A stretch of DNA of 64,000 bases from Candidatus Poribacteria bacterium (GCA_003635315.1 PYJD01000010.1:124001-188000); one strand, 5' to 3'. Positions 1-9,759 are shown, counted from the first letter of the stretch. Notes: generated by a model not told the origin, from the letters alone. Made by a program: numbers and translations.

Positions 1-651
1 GTGACGGATGGTAAAGCTGAAGCATCAGGTGTCAACGCTATGCACTGTATCCATCATATCAATAAACATTCACCTGAATTTCTTTCTCGTACTCGTGACT
101 CGCGGCTTACGGATCCTATTGTTGACCTAATTGGACCAGATATCCTTGGACTAAATAACCTATATATCTGGAAACCTCCAAGAATCGGTTTAGGTTTTCC
201 TTGGCATCAAGATAAATGGTATTTCAATAATCAGTATATCACTACAAAGACTGTGGGAACATGGACAGCTATTGACAATTCCGATGTTGAAAATGGATGT
301 CTATATGTTATCCCAGGAAGTCATAAGAGTGGTGTTCATGAGCATGTTAATCTTGAAGGATCACAACAGAATGAGTTTAAATTTGCCGTGGGTGCGATAG
401 ATGAAGATGGTATCCCAGTAGAAGTCCCTGCAGGTAGTGTCATATTTTTCAACAATCAGATTCTGCATAAGAGCACCGACAATCATAGTGATCGCTTTCG
501 TAGGTGTAATGTCGCACATTATATATGCGCCCATTCCGATCGAGTGGAAAATGTAAAAAACAAACGCGCGGTTATGTGGGTCAGGGGTGATACATACTCT
601 AAAAAGATGGAACCTGTCTATTATGATGTTCTCCCTTTGACAGAAGAATAG
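1..651 (+). CDS. Phytanoyl-CoA dioxygenase (PhyH) family protein, 5' partial
   Basis: This is a predicted Fe(II)/2-oxoglutarate-dependent oxygenase of the PhyH family, which hydroxylates small organic substrates in the cytoplasm; the substrate cannot be told. The visible 216 residues hold the metal-binding HxD as WHQDKW (His69, Asp71), the distal His156 in LHKSTDNH, and the following Arg-rich segment DRFRR expected to bind 2-oxoglutarate. The first codon visible is GTG, but alignment with the next two genes shows about 65 N-terminal residues missing, so the frame continues upstream of the window and this GTG is not the start. It is the first of three tandem paralogues; only 8 bases separate it from the next gene, so co-transcription is likely. 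Confidence 0.9.
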   Translation: MTDGKAEASGVNAMHCIHHINKHSPEFLSRTRDSRLTDPIVDLIGPDILGLNNLYIWKPPRIGLGFPWHQDKWYFNNQYITTKTVGTWTAIDNSDVENGCLYVIPGSHKSGVHEHVNLEGSQQNEFKFAVGAIDEDGIPVEVPAGSVIFFNNQILHKSTDNHSDRFRRCNVAHYICAHSDRVENVKNKRAVMWVRGDTYSKKMEPVYYDVLPLTEE

Positions 652-659
652 AAGATAGG

Positions 660-1511
660 ATGTATATGTCTATTGTAGAAAAAGAATTTGCATTATCAGC
701 TGAAGAACAATCCTCTTGGGAGGAAAATGGTTTTATCATTCGGTATGATGTATTCACAGAGGAAGAGAACGATGTCTTACGACGAATCGCAGATGAAATT
801 GCCCAAGGAAAACGACTGTTTCCATCAGCCAACATAAATCAGAATGCATTGGTGAGAGATGGAAAGGTTGAAGAAACCGGCATAAACGCAATGCATAAAA
901 TACATCATGTCAGTTGTTATATTCCAGAATTCCTTGAACGTGTTAGAGATCCTCGTCTCACAGATCCTATTGTTGATCTCCTTGGTCCAGATCTTCTCGG
1001 TCTCAACAATCTATATATTTGGAAAGCCCCAAAGATTGGATTAGGATTCCCATGGCATCAGGATAAATGGTATTTTAACCATCAATATAAGACAGAAATG
1101 ACAGTAGGAACATGGACTGCTATTGATGGTGCAGATAAAGATAACGGTTGTCTTTATGTTATCCCAGGTAGTCACAAACATGGCATTTATGACCATGCAG
1201 ATCTGGAAGGTTCACAACAGAGTGAGTTTAAACTGGCACAAGGTGTAAAGGATGAAGACGGGGTTGCTGTTGAAGTTCCACCTGGTGGTGTTGTTTGGTT
1301 TAATAACCAAATCCTGCACAAAAGCACTGATAATCATAGCCTTCGTTTCAGACGTGCCAATGTTGCCCATTATATAAGTGCAAAAGCTGAACGGATACCA
1401 AAAAAGAATCCCAAGTTTATTCGACCTGCTATGTGGATTCGAGGGAAAATATATCCAAATAGGATGGATCCTGTATATCGTGATGTATTGCCTATACCTG
1501 AATCCAGCTAA
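660..1511 (+). CDS. Phytanoyl-CoA dioxygenase (PhyH) family protein
   Basis: Complete 283-residue Fe(II)/2-oxoglutarate oxygenase of the PhyH family. The iron ligands are visible as WHQDKW (His133, Asp135) and LHKSTDNH (His220), followed by RFRR, the probable 2-oxoglutarate anchor. Family length is usually 250-320 residues, so it is full length. The start at 660 follows AGGA-like bases; a second in-frame ATG two codons later (666) is equally possible. It is close in sequence to the genes on both sides over the whole length, which points to local tandem duplication. No signal peptide, so it is cytosolic. Substrate unknown; members of this family act on fatty acyl-CoAs, small metabolites and natural-product scaffolds. 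Confidence 0.92.
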   Translation: MYMSIVEKEFALSAEEQSSWEENGFIIRYDVFTEEENDVLRRIADEIAQGKRLFPSANINQNALVRDGKVEETGINAMHKIHHVSCYIPEFLERVRDPRLTDPIVDLLGPDLLGLNNLYIWKAPKIGLGFPWHQDKWYFNHQYKTEMTVGTWTAIDGADKDNGCLYVIPGSHKHGIYDHADLEGSQQSEFKLAQGVKDEDGVAVEVPPGGVVWFNNQILHKSTDNHSLRFRRANVAHYISAKAERIPKKNPKFIRPAMWIRGKIYPNRMDPVYRDVLPIPESS

Positions 1512-1548
1512 ATCCAATATATGGAGACCATGAAAATCAGGAATTGTT

Positions 1549-2403
1549 ATGAATACGAATACTTCTCAAGAACGTAAATATGGAATGACTCCAGAGGAAA
1601 TATCCTTTTGGCATGAGAATGGTTATCTTGTCCGATACGATGTTTTCAAGAAAGACGAAAACGACTTACTACGACAAGTAGCTGAAGATGTTGTTGATGG
1701 TAAACGTCCCTTCCCCTCTGCCCATATCGACCAAAATGCATTGGTTAGGGATGGTAAGATAGAAGAACAAGGGATCTATGCCATGCACAAGATACATCAT
1801 CCAAGTTGTTTCGTTTCCGAATTCCTCAATCGTGTAAGAGATAGTCGTTTAACAGATCCAATAGTCGATATTTTTGGTCCAGATATTCTTGGTATCAACA
1901 ATCTATTTATTTGGAAAGCCCCAAAAATCGGATTAGGATTTCCATGGCATCAGGATATGTTCTATTTTAGAAATAGGTTTGATACGGAGACAACTGTTGG
2001 TACATGGACAGCAATTGATGCTGCTGATATTGACAACGGCTGTTTGTATGTTGTACCGGGTAGTCATAATCATGATATACATGAACATGATGATCTTGAG
2101 GGTTCACAGCAACGAGAGTTTAAATTAGCACGCGATGTAAGTGATGAAGACGGTATTGCTGTTGAAGTTCCTCCCGGTGGTGTGGTTTGGTTTCATAGTC
2201 ATCTCCTTCATAAGAGTACAGATAATCATAGTCTACGATTCAGGAGAAGTTACGTATCCCATTATCTGAGTGCCCAAGCAAAATGGGCAAAGCACGATGG
2301 ATCCTACAAAGGTCAACCCATTATGTGGATACGCGGGGAAACCTATCCAGATAGAGTTCACGAAGTACAACGTGATGTCATTCCCTTTCCCGATTCAGAA
2401 TGA
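1549..2403 (+). CDS. Phytanoyl-CoA dioxygenase (PhyH) family protein
   Basis: Third member of the tandem PhyH array, 284 residues, complete. The HxD motif is WHQDMF (His134, Asp136) and the distal histidine is His221 in LHKSTDNH, followed by RFRRSY. The residue after the HxD differs from its neighbours (M-F instead of K-W), and the loop after it reads YFRNRF rather than YFN, so substrate preference may have shifted. The gap to the preceding gene is 37 bases. The gene ends with TGA. Downstream lie repeats, not another copy, so the array stops here. Function beyond oxygenase chemistry is inferred from the family. Confidence 0.92.
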   Translation: MNTNTSQERKYGMTPEEISFWHENGYLVRYDVFKKDENDLLRQVAEDVVDGKRPFPSAHIDQNALVRDGKIEEQGIYAMHKIHHPSCFVSEFLNRVRDSRLTDPIVDIFGPDILGINNLFIWKAPKIGLGFPWHQDMFYFRNRFDTETTVGTWTAIDAADIDNGCLYVVPGSHNHDIHEHDDLEGSQQREFKLARDVSDEDGIAVEVPPGGVVWFHSHLLHKSTDNHSLRFRRSYVSHYLSAQAKWAKHDGSYKGQPIMWIRGETYPDRVHEVQRDVIPFPDSE

Positions 2404-2437
2404 TTATAGTCTCTTCTCATAGGTAAGAACATTTATA

Positions 2438-2528
2438 GTGGATACACTTTTGCTATAAACATTCCGTCCCTACAGAACTCCCTATGGTGGATATACTTTT
2501 GCTATAAACATTCCGTCCCTACGGGACT
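2438..2528. repeat. Two tandem 49-bp repeat units (TGCTATAAACATTCCGTCC family)
   Basis: Two near-identical units start at 2438 and 2487. The same motif recurs in the opposite orientation at about 26980-27045 and in several copies at 32060-32275, where it is flanked by the palindrome GTCCCATAGGGAC. This is a dispersed short repeat of the genome with no open reading frame. Confidence 0.8.
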
Positions 2529-2572
2529 AAGGAGGTTTTCTGCACTTGAAAAATCCTTAAATTGACACCTAT

Positions 2573-2618
2573 AGAATGAAACGAGTAAAGCACAAACTAA
2601 CAGTTTATGCTACAAAGG
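2573..2618 (+). repeat. Dispersed repeat with AAACT-AAC-AGTTT hairpin
   Basis: The segment beginning GAATGAAACG and ending TTTATGCTACAAA matches, in reverse complement, the segment at about 51910-51955. Both contain an AAACT/AGTTT hairpin with a three-base loop. It lies about 60 bases upstream of the M48 peptidase gene, so it could be part of its leader, but the second copy is not near a similar gene. Confidence 0.5.
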
Positions 2619-2679
2619 GACATTATATATCATAAACGGTATAAGAACATTCTAACTTACATTTACCCTAAAGGAACTA

Positions 2680-3537
2680 ATGGTAACACCAATTATTCAG
2701 TCTTATGTTCATATTACCAATAGAGTTTCTAATTGGTTATTCTGTATACTTATGCTATTCGTATCTGGGTGCGTTAGCTTAAGCTCCCTTGAGAGTGGCG
2801 GAAATGCAGTTCTCGAAGCAGTAAGTGATGTTAATATCTTTACTGATGAAGAAGAAATTCAATTCGGTAAGGCGTATGTAGCAGAGCACGATAGGAAGGT
2901 AAGTATCTATCGAGACCCTATTGTAAACAACTACATAAATTCTTTGGGACACTCACTTGTTCGGCACTGTAAACGAAAAGACATTCAATACACATTTAAG
3001 GTTGTGAATAAAAAGGGAGTTAATGCCTATGCTGTGCCGGGAGGATACATTTATATACACCTTGATCTAATCAGATTAGCAAGAACTGAATCTGAATTAG
3101 CTGCTGTACTTGGACACGAAATAGGTCATATTGTAGGACAGCATTCTATGAAGAGGCTTACACAATTCTATGGTGTTGAAATCCTAAAACAACTCATAGT
3201 AGATGAGGATTCAAGTGAATTAACGAAGATAATTACTGACATCATCGCTGCAGGTTATCTCTTCAAATATAGCCGTGATAATGAACGTGAGGCGGATATG
3301 TATGGGGTGCAGAATATCTATGAGGCAGGGATTAACCCTGAAGGTGCAGCTAAATTCTTTGAGGTAATGCGTGATATGCAAAGTAGGGAACCAACAACCT
3401 TGGAAGGACTGATTTCTTCACATCCATTACATAGTGAAAGAGTGGTGAATGTAAGAAACCAAATTAAGGGTTTACCTCCGAAGAGTGGATTACGTTCAGA
3501 CTCAGCATCCTTTCGTAGGATTAAACGTCGAATATAG
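2680..3537 (+). CDS. M48 family zinc metallopeptidase, lipoprotein
   Basis: Predicted membrane-anchored zinc endopeptidase of family M48 (BepA/YfgC or LoiP-like), which in other Gram-negative bacteria degrades misfolded outer-membrane proteins. Residues 1-31 form a lipoprotein signal: a hydrophobic run LFCILMLF followed by the lipobox VSGC. The catalytic motif HEIGH is at residues 146-150 in LGHEIGHIVGQHS, and the third zinc ligand is in NEREADMYG near residue 204. The ATG at 2680 is preceded by AAGGAAC at good spacing. At 285 residues it has the protease domain only, without the C-terminal TPR domain of BepA. The last residues (SFRRIKRRI) are basic. It converges with the Rieske gene. Confidence 0.9.
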   Translation: MVTPIIQSYVHITNRVSNWLFCILMLFVSGCVSLSSLESGGNAVLEAVSDVNIFTDEEEIQFGKAYVAEHDRKVSIYRDPIVNNYINSLGHSLVRHCKRKDIQYTFKVVNKKGVNAYAVPGGYIYIHLDLIRLARTESELAAVLGHEIGHIVGQHSMKRLTQFYGVEILKQLIVDEDSSELTKIITDIIAAGYLFKYSRDNEREADMYGVQNIYEAGINPEGAAKFFEVMRDMQSREPTTLEGLISSHPLHSERVVNVRNQIKGLPPKSGLRSDSASFRRIKRRI

Positions 3538-3572
3538 TAATTATTCTACATCTAACTCTTCAAAATGAAATG

Positions 3573-3620
3573 TCTAACAGAAACGCAGGTTGACATAAGC
3601 CAATCCGCGTTTCTGTTAGA
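3573..3620. terminator. Perfect 14-bp hairpin between convergent genes
   Basis: TCTAACAGAAACGC (3573-3586) pairs perfectly with GCGTTTCTGTTAGA (3607-3620) across a 20-base loop that can itself pair partly (GGTTG with CAATCC). It lies between the ends of the M48 gene and the Rieske gene, so a bidirectional terminator is the likely role. The T-tract is weak on both sides. Confidence 0.6.
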
Positions 3621-3669
3621 AGAACACAATTATGGTCATCAACTGAATTCGTTTGATGGATAAGAAATA

Positions 3670-5511
3670 CTAATCATCATCCCGTTCATTCAGCAACTCA
3701 CCCCGTGCCAGACGTTCAGCGTTCTCAGTCGACCACAATATGTTCTTCATGAGTTTCTGTGCGGTAATATATCTCGTGGCAGCTAACATATGCATCCTCT
3801 TCTCCTCTGCACCCTCTGTCAGATCATAGTGACGGAACGCAACTTCCAACACCTGGAACATATGCAGTTCGGCATCTTCCCTTAGAAGGATATGTGATAA
3901 TGTTTGCTTTAAGGGTTTAATGTCATATCCCTCTTCAAGATATTGGTTTACTAAGATTTCCGCTTCAAACACTTTTTGAAAGTCAGCGAACTCTTGGAGT
4001 CTATCTAACATCTGCTTTTGGGAGTCGTAAGTTTCATCCAGTCTTTGTCCGGGTCTGGGTATTCGTGCAGCTGGCATATTCAACCACCGTAAGAATGCGA
4101 GAAAGACAACACCGTGGAAAATTCCACGTAGTAGATTCGCACTCGGCGCATATCCAAATGCTTGATAAAGTCCATGTGCATAAGAGTAAATATTCGCCAC
4201 ATCATGCCAGTCACCTTCGTTCTTTAAATGGAACCGAGCAGTACGGATAGCAGAAGCATAAGTCATTGCACGACATATATCTCTTGGATCTACACCGGCA
4301 CGTAGTTTTTCTTCAACGATTTTAACAGTTGGTTCAAACTCATCACCGAGTAATGTCTGGGTGAAGTCAGAAATATCAAGATCAGATTGGTTGTTCTGGT
4401 TATCATCCCAGATGCTATCTAATCTTTTAAATATAGGTTCTAAAACAGGGACAGCATCAGCCCAACGCGAAGTCTCTTCATGCCGTGTTCTTCCGACTAA
4501 ATCAACAACAATCGGACGTAAAATCTCATAAGCCCCTTCCCATTCAATGTAATCTAAGGCTTCAAACATTTTGTTTGCAAAATCGAGTGCATGTCCATCC
4601 CCGGTGAAATAGTAGTCTGTAGCAGCAGTATATATGAAATCAGCAATCACGGATTTATCATAGTCCCGATCTTTTAATGTTAGCAAGATACGTTCTGCAG
4701 CCCCTGAGTGTCTCTTTTCGACAAAATAGCGAAACCATCGCAACAATGTTTCCAGATCATGGGACTCTGTCATACGTGGAAACGGCGCGCGATATGGTCG
4801 TGCACTTCCAGTCGTTCGACGGCTAATCTGTGCTAAACCGTGTACGAGGAAAAGGTTATGGTCTTTGGTATCTACATCATCCCATAGGTTTGCTGCAATC
4901 GTAAGGATTGTAACCCCTGATGACCACCCATCACTACTTTTATGTGCTCCGTAATGAAGTCCTTGTTGGATAATCTCATTTGGCGTTGCTCCTGCATCTC
5001 TAAGGGCAGTGACAGCCTTTGCAATGAAGAATGTACTACGATCTTTAAGACCACGTTCAAGAGCACGTTTCCCTTGATCAATTACACGTCGTTTTGCTGC
5101 TTCCCGTTCACCTTTTGCTAAACCTACATATAAATAACCGTCATCACGTTGTTCAACGGGAAAAGCTTTCAGATCATCTCCAGATGCTAAGAAGCAACCA
5201 CCAGATTTTAGATCGAATTCCCAATGATGCCAATGGCAGATGAGTACACCATCTCGGATACTTCCTTGGGACATTGGATATCCCATGTGAGGACATCTGT
5301 TGTCAACGGCGTAATACTTCTCCTCATACTTGAAAACGGCAAGATGGGTTCCGTTTATATGGAAAGGTTTTCCTTCAAGGTCATCAAAACTATCAGCAGC
5401 ACAGAGTTGATGATAAACCAACTCTTGGTCTTCTGTTATATCCACAGGTAAATCTTCAATGTTTATAGATCCTGTCGGTGTTTCCTGGGAACTCAGTTGT
5501 GAATTTATCAT
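3670..5511 (-). CDS. Rieske [2Fe-2S] domain protein with long helical C-terminal region
   Basis: The N-terminal part (about residues 30-140) is a Rieske domain that binds a [2Fe-2S] cluster for electron transfer: CPH near residue 74 and CHWHH near residue 93 give the C-x-H...C-x2-H ligand pattern. The remaining 470 or so residues are mostly helical and soluble-looking, and I do not recognise a catalytic domain; it lacks the iron-binding D/E-x3-D-x2-H-x4-H of ring-hydroxylating oxygenases as far as I can see. The start at 5511 is supported by a strong GGAGG nine bases upstream. There is no signal peptide or membrane segment. It is a single gene, divergent from the phosphoesterase. Rieske proteins of unusual length are common in Poribacteria; the partner and substrate are unknown. 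Confidence 0.85.
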   Translation of the reverse strand: MINSQLSSQETPTGSINIEDLPVDITEDQELVYHQLCAADSFDDLEGKPFHINGTHLAVFKYEEKYYAVDNRCPHMGYPMSQGSIRDGVLICHWHHWEFDLKSGGCFLASGDDLKAFPVEQRDDGYLYVGLAKGEREAAKRRVIDQGKRALERGLKDRSTFFIAKAVTALRDAGATPNEIIQQGLHYGAHKSSDGWSSGVTILTIAANLWDDVDTKDHNLFLVHGLAQISRRTTGSARPYRAPFPRMTESHDLETLLRWFRYFVEKRHSGAAERILLTLKDRDYDKSVIADFIYTAATDYYFTGDGHALDFANKMFEALDYIEWEGAYEILRPIVVDLVGRTRHEETSRWADAVPVLEPIFKRLDSIWDDNQNNQSDLDISDFTQTLLGDEFEPTVKIVEEKLRAGVDPRDICRAMTYASAIRTARFHLKNEGDWHDVANIYSYAHGLYQAFGYAPSANLLRGIFHGVVFLAFLRWLNMPAARIPRPGQRLDETYDSQKQMLDRLQEFADFQKVFEAEILVNQYLEEGYDIKPLKQTLSHILLREDAELHMFQVLEVAFRHYDLTEGAEEKRMHMLAATRYITAQKLMKNILWSTENAERLARGELLNERDDD

Positions 5512-5933
5512 TATTTTTCCTCCAGTCTTACTATCCTTATAATTTCCCTATTGTATTATGGCAGTCCGATAGAATATATTATAGTCTTTAGTAAATTCTG
5601 ATGAAACTCATCCCAATAATTACAGAATGGTTTAAAATGTGTAATATCCATAATATCACTTTCTGATAATATTTACAATAGTTTAAGGATGGAAGGATGG
5701 AAGAGGGGAAGAATGGAAGGATGGGTGCGGATGAGGTGGTTTGAGTGTTTGAATCGCGGATTATGAGGAGGGAAGATCGGGAATCGGAGTTCCCTCCTAC
5801 AGAAGAGTATGTATAAAATGGTATACAATCAATTAGAAATGGTATTTTTAGGGATTAATGCTATAATTCGCTGAATTGCTGCTTTTTATAATTAAAGTTC
5901 GAATTCATTGAATACCCAGGAGAAACTGACAAT
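5512..5933. other. Intergenic region with GGATGGAAG-rich stretch and hairpin repeat
   Basis: This region separates two divergent genes and so must hold both promoters. It contains a purine-rich simple repeat based on GGATGGAAG / GAAGGATGG at about 5687-5745. It also contains a hairpin GGAGGGAA...TTCCCTCC at 5766-5800 that belongs to the dispersed family also seen at 19634-19699 and 21029-21087. The motif AGAAATGGTAT at about 5838 recurs elsewhere (48043, 51988). No gene is visible. Confidence 0.6.
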
Positions 5934-7709
5934 ATGTGCTTCTTTTTACAAAAAAATCGATATTGTAATTTTGTGAATTTCTCAATATACCTGAACATAC
6001 TTTTGTTTGGTGTCATAATATCTACTGGAGTTTCTGCTCAAGCACCTGTATTACCCGATGGAACACCCATAATTGAACGTGCATTCTCTGAGGATCCTGA
6101 TAAATTCACCTTTGCAATCATTGGTGATAAAACAGGTGGCGGTTTAGATAAATGGCACGTTTTTGATAGAGCCATTGATGAAATCAACACCCTAAAACCC
6201 GATTTTGCAATCATGGTAGGGGATTTAATTCAAGGAAATACAACCAGTGTGGAAAGACTTGATGAGGAGTGGAAGGAATTCTGGGAACATCAATCGGAAT
6301 TAGTCATTCCATTTTTTCCATTACCGGGAAATCATGATATTACAAACCGCGTCATGTATGATTATTGGAAAAAAAATATTGGTCGTACCTATTCCGCTTT
6401 CACCTACAAAGATTGTCTGTTTCTCATGCTGAATACTGAAGAGTGGCATGCCGTTGATGGAGAATGGACGAACTGGTTTGGAGAAGAACAGGTTGCGTAT
6501 GTGAAATCACAACTGACACAACACGCCAATACACGACACACTTTTGTCTTGTTACATAGACCTTTATGGCTGCAGAAAGATTCAGGTTGGGAATTAATCG
6601 AAACCGCACTGGGTGAAAGAGAATATACAGTTTTTGCCGGACATTATCACAACCTTACGCTACATACACGTAATGACCGACGGTATTTTGTTCTCGGTGC
6701 AACTGGTGGAGGATTTACACCGAAGGAAGTAAAAGAAATCGGGGCATTTGACCACTACAGTCTTGTAACAGTTGATAATAAAGATATAAACGTAGCAATT
6801 ATTGAACCGGGAAACATCTATCCTGCTGATATTTCAATCGCAGCTTTTAAAGCAGAACTATCAAAGCAACTTTCCTTCAAGCATGATATCAATTTCGACA
6901 GAACACTGAATATCAATACTGGAAGTATTGTAATTGACATGCAGAATACATTGGAAAAACTACTATTGACTGAAGTTGTTTTCGACGCAAATGATATTTG
7001 GCAGATCACTCCAAATACACTATCTCTTCAGGTTAAACCCGGTCAAACAACAAAAGCAACTATAAACATATCTGTGAACTCAGATAATATTACGCCGTTC
7101 CCAATCTATAGATATTCAATGAAGTATGGGGGTGAATTGTTATCAAGTGGTACTAAGTTAGTTCATCCTATTGATAGTGAGCACATGAAGGTCATTAAAA
7201 ATTGGATGTTACTTGGACCATTTGACTTAGGGTTGAAAATCATACCTTCTAATTCCAATGAAATACCACATAACTTTCTGTCAATAACATTACCAGAATC
7301 TGATTTTCAGAAAATATATCAAGGAAAATTGGGAGAAATATCATGGAATGAACACTTTTCTGAATCTGACAATATTCAGTTAAGGAAGATATTTGGAGAA
7401 GAGGAATATACTTACGGTTTTGGTACTACATATATTAAGAGTCCAGATAATCGGAAGGTTTTTGCACAGATAAAATGGGGTGGAAATCTTGGGAAAATAT
7501 ACCTTAATGGTGTTGAAGTTGATGATGCTGGTATTCCCAATGAGAACTTATACTCTTGGTGGGTACACTTCCAACTCCCATTAAAGGAGGGATGGAATTC
7601 TTTGACAATCCTCTCAGCTGATTACAATGGGTATTGGGATTATCGGATGGAGGTGGCAGATCCAACAGATTCACTCAAATTTAGCATAAAGCCGAATATA
7701 GAAAAATAA
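5934..7709 (+). CDS. Secreted calcineurin-like metallophosphoesterase
   Basis: Predicted dinuclear-metal phosphoesterase exported from the cytoplasm. Residues 1-36 form a signal peptide ending near VSAQA. The phosphoesterase motifs follow in order: GDKTGGG (around residue 64, a variant of D-x-H), GDLIQGN (GDx2), GNHD (around 132), HRPLW, and GHYHN (GHxH, around 236). The first metal motif has Lys where most members have His, so metal binding at that site may differ. After residue 300 comes an Ig-like segment and a region around 410-590 resembling carbohydrate-binding beta-sandwich domains (WGGNLGKIYLNGVEV). AGGAGA lies ten bases before the ATG. Substrate unknown; purple-acid-phosphatase-like or nuclease roles are possible. 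Confidence 0.85.
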   Translation: MCFFLQKNRYCNFVNFSIYLNILLFGVIISTGVSAQAPVLPDGTPIIERAFSEDPDKFTFAIIGDKTGGGLDKWHVFDRAIDEINTLKPDFAIMVGDLIQGNTTSVERLDEEWKEFWEHQSELVIPFFPLPGNHDITNRVMYDYWKKNIGRTYSAFTYKDCLFLMLNTEEWHAVDGEWTNWFGEEQVAYVKSQLTQHANTRHTFVLLHRPLWLQKDSGWELIETALGEREYTVFAGHYHNLTLHTRNDRRYFVLGATGGGFTPKEVKEIGAFDHYSLVTVDNKDINVAIIEPGNIYPADISIAAFKAELSKQLSFKHDINFDRTLNINTGSIVIDMQNTLEKLLLTEVVFDANDIWQITPNTLSLQVKPGQTTKATINISVNSDNITPFPIYRYSMKYGGELLSSGTKLVHPIDSEHMKVIKNWMLLGPFDLGLKIIPSNSNEIPHNFLSITLPESDFQKIYQGKLGEISWNEHFSESDNIQLRKIFGEEEYTYGFGTTYIKSPDNRKVFAQIKWGGNLGKIYLNGVEVDDAGIPNENLYSWWVHFQLPLKEGWNSLTILSADYNGYWDYRMEVADPTDSLKFSIKPNIEK

Positions 7710-7824
7710 GTGCCTCCTTTAATTTCATCTGTCAATTCATGTTGGTTTTCGTTCCTCAACCCCGCAGCAGGCCATAGGCGAATGCTGCGTTGATTCCCAA
7801 CAAGAAGGGTAAAGGAAATCAGAT

Positions 7825-9759
7825 ATGAAAAACATTAGGTTAATCATTCTTGGTCTGTTATGCATAATTCTATTTAGTAATTCAGGTCTAAGTCTCGCGA
7901 AAGATATAAAGGACTTCAGTTTACCAGATCATGCAGTTGCTCGATTGGGAAAGGGGATTATTAACGATTTTAAACATTCACCTGATGGAAAACATTTTGC
8001 AGTAGCTTCCTCAATTGGTATTTGGGTGTATGAGACAACGAACTATAAAGTAGTCAGTTTATTAACAGGACACTTGGGGGGAGTCAATTGTATATCCTTT
8101 AGTCCAGATGGTAGAACACTTGCAAGTGGTAGTCCTGATAAAACCGTACGACTTTGGGATGTTGCCACAGGAATTGAGAAAAAGACACTAAGTGGTCATC
8201 CGCATGCTATTACCAGTATCACCTTTAGTCCCGATGGTAAAACAGTTGCAAGTGGTAATATGGGTATTGATGGTGGTGATAGGTTGTATGAAATCACCGT
8301 CCGACTATGGGATGCCTTTACTGGGGAGCTCAAACATACACTCACTGATTTCACTGGAGAAGTAAATAGTCTGGCATTTAGTTCAGATGGAGAAGTACTC
8401 GTGAGTGGAGAAGGTTATCCAGATAATGTCGTCCAGCTATGGAATACGGATACAGGGAAATCAATACATTCCTTTAAGTCTCAAGTAGGAAGTATTGAAC
8501 AGGTCTTTATTACTCCGGATAATACAATAATTAGTCTGGGTGGAGATAATAAAGTACAGGCTTGGGATTCAATTACACTTACACCTAAAAATTTGCTGCC
8601 AGATAAAGTCGGACGTGTGATCGGTCTTACCTCAAGTTTTGATGGAAAGACGTTTGTCAGCTGTGGTGAAGATAAAATAATTCGTCTATGGAACACCGAA
8701 ACAGGTAGGAACACTCATGAATTTTCAATCTACAATAGAACGACCAATATTTCACTCAGTCCAAATCAAGAATTTCTCATAACGAAAGATTTGGGGAATG
8801 TATTGGGGGTTTGGGAAATTGAAACAGGGATTCTCAAACACACGATTACCGGTTTTACCGACCCAATCAGGGATATTGCATTGGCAGCTGACGACAACAC
8901 TATTGCCTGTGCCAGTTATCGTGTGGTTGAGATCTGGCAAATTTCAACAGGAAACAAATTACACACACTTGCAGGACACGATCACAACGTAGATACTGTG
9001 GCATTTAACTCTGATGGTAGCCTTCTTGCAAGTGGAAGTTTTGACACCTCTATTCGTCTGTGGGATGCTATGTCAGGCGTATATCAACACACACTAACAC
9101 AAGACAGAATCGGTGAAGTAAGTTCTTTAGCTTTTAGTCCTGATGGAAAAACACTTGTAAGTGGTCACTATCATACGCTTCACAAATGGAATGTACCTAA
9201 CAAAAGACATATCCAAAAACTGGAAGGCCAGAATAATCAGATAAATAGCGTAGCAATCAGTTCCGATGGTAAAACAATTGCCAGTGGTGGGATAGCCGCA
9301 TATAACGGTGAGGACAATTTTGGGAATAAGGCAATATACCTATGGGATTTAGCGACTGGAAAATACAAGAAGACACTTTCTGGGAACATGGGGGACACAA
9401 ATTGTGTTGCTTTCAGTCCGGATGGGAAATTATTGGCAAGTGGATGTGAAAATGTGTGGGACGAAGAGATGGATGCTGTGATAGTATGGGATGTTGTATC
9501 AGGGAGTCAATTGAGTATATTGAAAGGTCATACAGGAAGTGTGTATAGAGTGGAATTTAGTTCAGATGGAAATACTCTGGCAAGTGGCGGTGCGGATAAA
9601 ACTATTCGTCTCTGGGATGTAAAGACACAGAAACACATTTATACATATACTGGTCATAATGGTGAAATTAAAGGTCTTGCATTTACTCAGGATGGGAGTA
9701 AATTGGTGAGTGGTAGCGCGGATGGAACTATATTCGTCTGGAAAATTCCAACTCATTAA
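7825..9759 (+). CDS. Secreted WD40 repeat protein
   Basis: 644 residues, with a signal peptide in the first 26 (hydrophobic LIILGLLCIILFSN, then SLAK). The rest is made of about a dozen WD40 blades, recognisable by repeated FSPDGKxLASG...VRLWD units from about residue 45 to the end. WD40 propellers are protein-interaction scaffolds, and the length fits two seven-bladed propellers. The N-terminal segment (LPDHAVARLGKG, then IGIWVYE) matches the start of the 981-residue WD40 protein at 29023, so they share ancestry, but this one lacks the C-terminal sorting module. A decayed copy of the last 140 codons lies at 16225-16477. Partner unknown. Confidence 0.9.
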   Translation: MKNIRLIILGLLCIILFSNSGLSLAKDIKDFSLPDHAVARLGKGIINDFKHSPDGKHFAVASSIGIWVYETTNYKVVSLLTGHLGGVNCISFSPDGRTLASGSPDKTVRLWDVATGIEKKTLSGHPHAITSITFSPDGKTVASGNMGIDGGDRLYEITVRLWDAFTGELKHTLTDFTGEVNSLAFSSDGEVLVSGEGYPDNVVQLWNTDTGKSIHSFKSQVGSIEQVFITPDNTIISLGGDNKVQAWDSITLTPKNLLPDKVGRVIGLTSSFDGKTFVSCGEDKIIRLWNTETGRNTHEFSIYNRTTNISLSPNQEFLITKDLGNVLGVWEIETGILKHTITGFTDPIRDIALAADDNTIACASYRVVEIWQISTGNKLHTLAGHDHNVDTVAFNSDGSLLASGSFDTSIRLWDAMSGVYQHTLTQDRIGEVSSLAFSPDGKTLVSGHYHTLHKWNVPNKRHIQKLEGQNNQINSVAISSDGKTIASGGIAAYNGEDNFGNKAIYLWDLATGKYKKTLSGNMGDTNCVAFSPDGKLLASGCENVWDEEMDAVIVWDVVSGSQLSILKGHTGSVYRVEFSSDGNTLASGGADKTIRLWDVKTQKHIYTYTGHNGEIKGLAFTQDGSKLVSGSADGTIFVWKIPTH

